A stretch of DNA of 64,000 bases, from the NCBI GenBank assembly GCA_034509925.1, contig CM067527.1, positions 13,406,001 to 13,470,000 on the forward strand. The letters run 5' to 3'. Within the stretch, counting starts at the first letter, position 1, and every line of letters begins with the position of its first letter. Both the position numbers and the translations under genes were made by a program. Shown here piece after piece: positions 63,149 through 64,000 of the stretch. Source of the stretch: Hirudinaria manillensis. Lineage: Eukaryota; Annelida; Clitellata; Hirudinida; Hirudinidae. The notes beneath the pieces are model-generated. The model was given only the letters and a program-made list of their open reading frames with translations, was not told the DNA's origin and ran no database searches.

Positions 63149-64000
63149 CTTAAAGAAATACAGAGGAATATTGCAGGGTAAGCTGTAAAACTGATTGATT
63201 GATCAGTATGTTTGGTTGCTTTTATTTTTAAACTTAATGTTGTTCATATGGAAATTAATAATTTATTATGAGCAGATAATATAATTAAAAAACATATATA
63301 ATTAAATAATTATATAATTAAAAATAAAACAAATAAAAACTAATATAATTAAAAACAAACAGGACAAGGTGATAAGCAGACAGATTCATGTAAGATATGA
63401 TAAGGTTAAGATTTGGGATTTAAAATTTTTTTGCAAGTAAACTTCAAAAAACTGGAATATTACCTTTTTTTTTATCCAGCTATAAAACTCATTCAGTCAG
63501 ATGTTATTGTGTTAATGTACATACTTGATAATACAATGTTGTAATATAATTTTTGTTATAATAAATAAAATATAATAATAAAAAATAATTATCTTATACG
63601 ATAATTGTTAATATATATATAATGTATTGTGCTAATTTATTATCACATTTTTAAACTGTCCATTTTGAATGTATTGGTATAATTTAATGCCGTCGAATTT
63701 GAAACGTTTGGCGCTACAAAAGCGGTTACCATTGACAACGAGAAATTATCATTTTGTTTATCTGAGAGATTTTAATTTTCAACGTTTGATTGAAATTTAT
63801 TTATTTATCTTTTTTGTGTACTTCCGTTTCTGGCATTTTGATGAAATGATTTGATTGCAAATATTTAATTGGAGGTCATTTATGGCTCTTATGTCTATAT
63901 ACATTTATTTATTTATTTATTTATTATTTTTTTTGAGTTTATGAGTTTATTAAGGTATCAAAACAACTGAAAGAACAAATAGCAAATTGAACGTGTACAA
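63149..64000. other. AT-rich right edge
   Basis: No supportable gene. AT-rich repeats and short palindromes lie at 63260-63360 and 63560-63620; ATTT repeats are near 63900-63925. Confidence 0.55.

Noticed and set aside
1..64000. Mobile elements, CRISPR, tRNA or rRNA genes
   Set aside because: I found no transposase or reverse-transcriptase coding sequence, no long terminal repeats, no spaced direct repeats and no tRNA cloverleaf that I could support by eye.

Overview
The window is animal nuclear DNA: very AT-rich, with spliced genes, short exons, GT-AG and some GC-AG introns, microsatellites in introns and intergenic DNA, and no operons. Clear metazoan families are present (PDCD7/U11-U12 59K, an SNX24-type PX protein, a CD225/dispanin protein, a Ly6/UPAR protein, ADAMTS-like proteases). 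Eglin-type potato-I inhibitors and an antistasin-like cysteine tail suggest a lophotrochozoan, perhaps an annelid; this is weak inference. I assembled all exons by eye from splice sites, reading phase and paralogue comparison.

Left part (1-37 kb): a minus-strand Ly6/UPAR fragment at the edge, then three secreted eglin-like serine-protease inhibitor genes (+,-,+), then four tandem plus-strand genes for secreted ADAMTS-like zinc metalloproteases (7.9-12.9, 14.6-20.1, 22.3-29.3, 30.7-37.2 kb). Each protease has a signal peptide, prodomain, basic furin-type site, intact HExxHxxGxxHD catalytic domain and ADAMTS-type cysteine-rich region. There is no thrombospondin repeat; instead the C-terminus is built from doublets of six-cysteine PLAC-like modules: 1, 2, 3 and 3 doublets in genome order. 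Copies 1 and 2 are a recent segmental duplication that includes promoter and 3' flank.

Middle (39-50 kb): a two-exon dispanin; a receptor with a bacterial-style PstS phosphate-binding ectodomain, one membrane helix and a receptor-guanylyl-cyclase-type pseudokinase domain that stops before the cyclase; SNX24; and PDCD7 on the minus strand with CAT-repeat-filled introns, next to a small divergent gene.

Right part (51-64 kb): a head-to-head pair of 253-residue secreted cysteine-rich paralogues of no family I recognise, a two-helix membrane protein, and the 3' end of a further unrecognised minus-strand gene.

The left cluster pairs secreted protease inhibitors with secreted proteases and looks like a gland or extracellular-matrix/defence locus. 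The most unusual single gene is the PstS-pseudokinase receptor; the most unusual locus-level pattern is the stepwise module ladder in the protease array.
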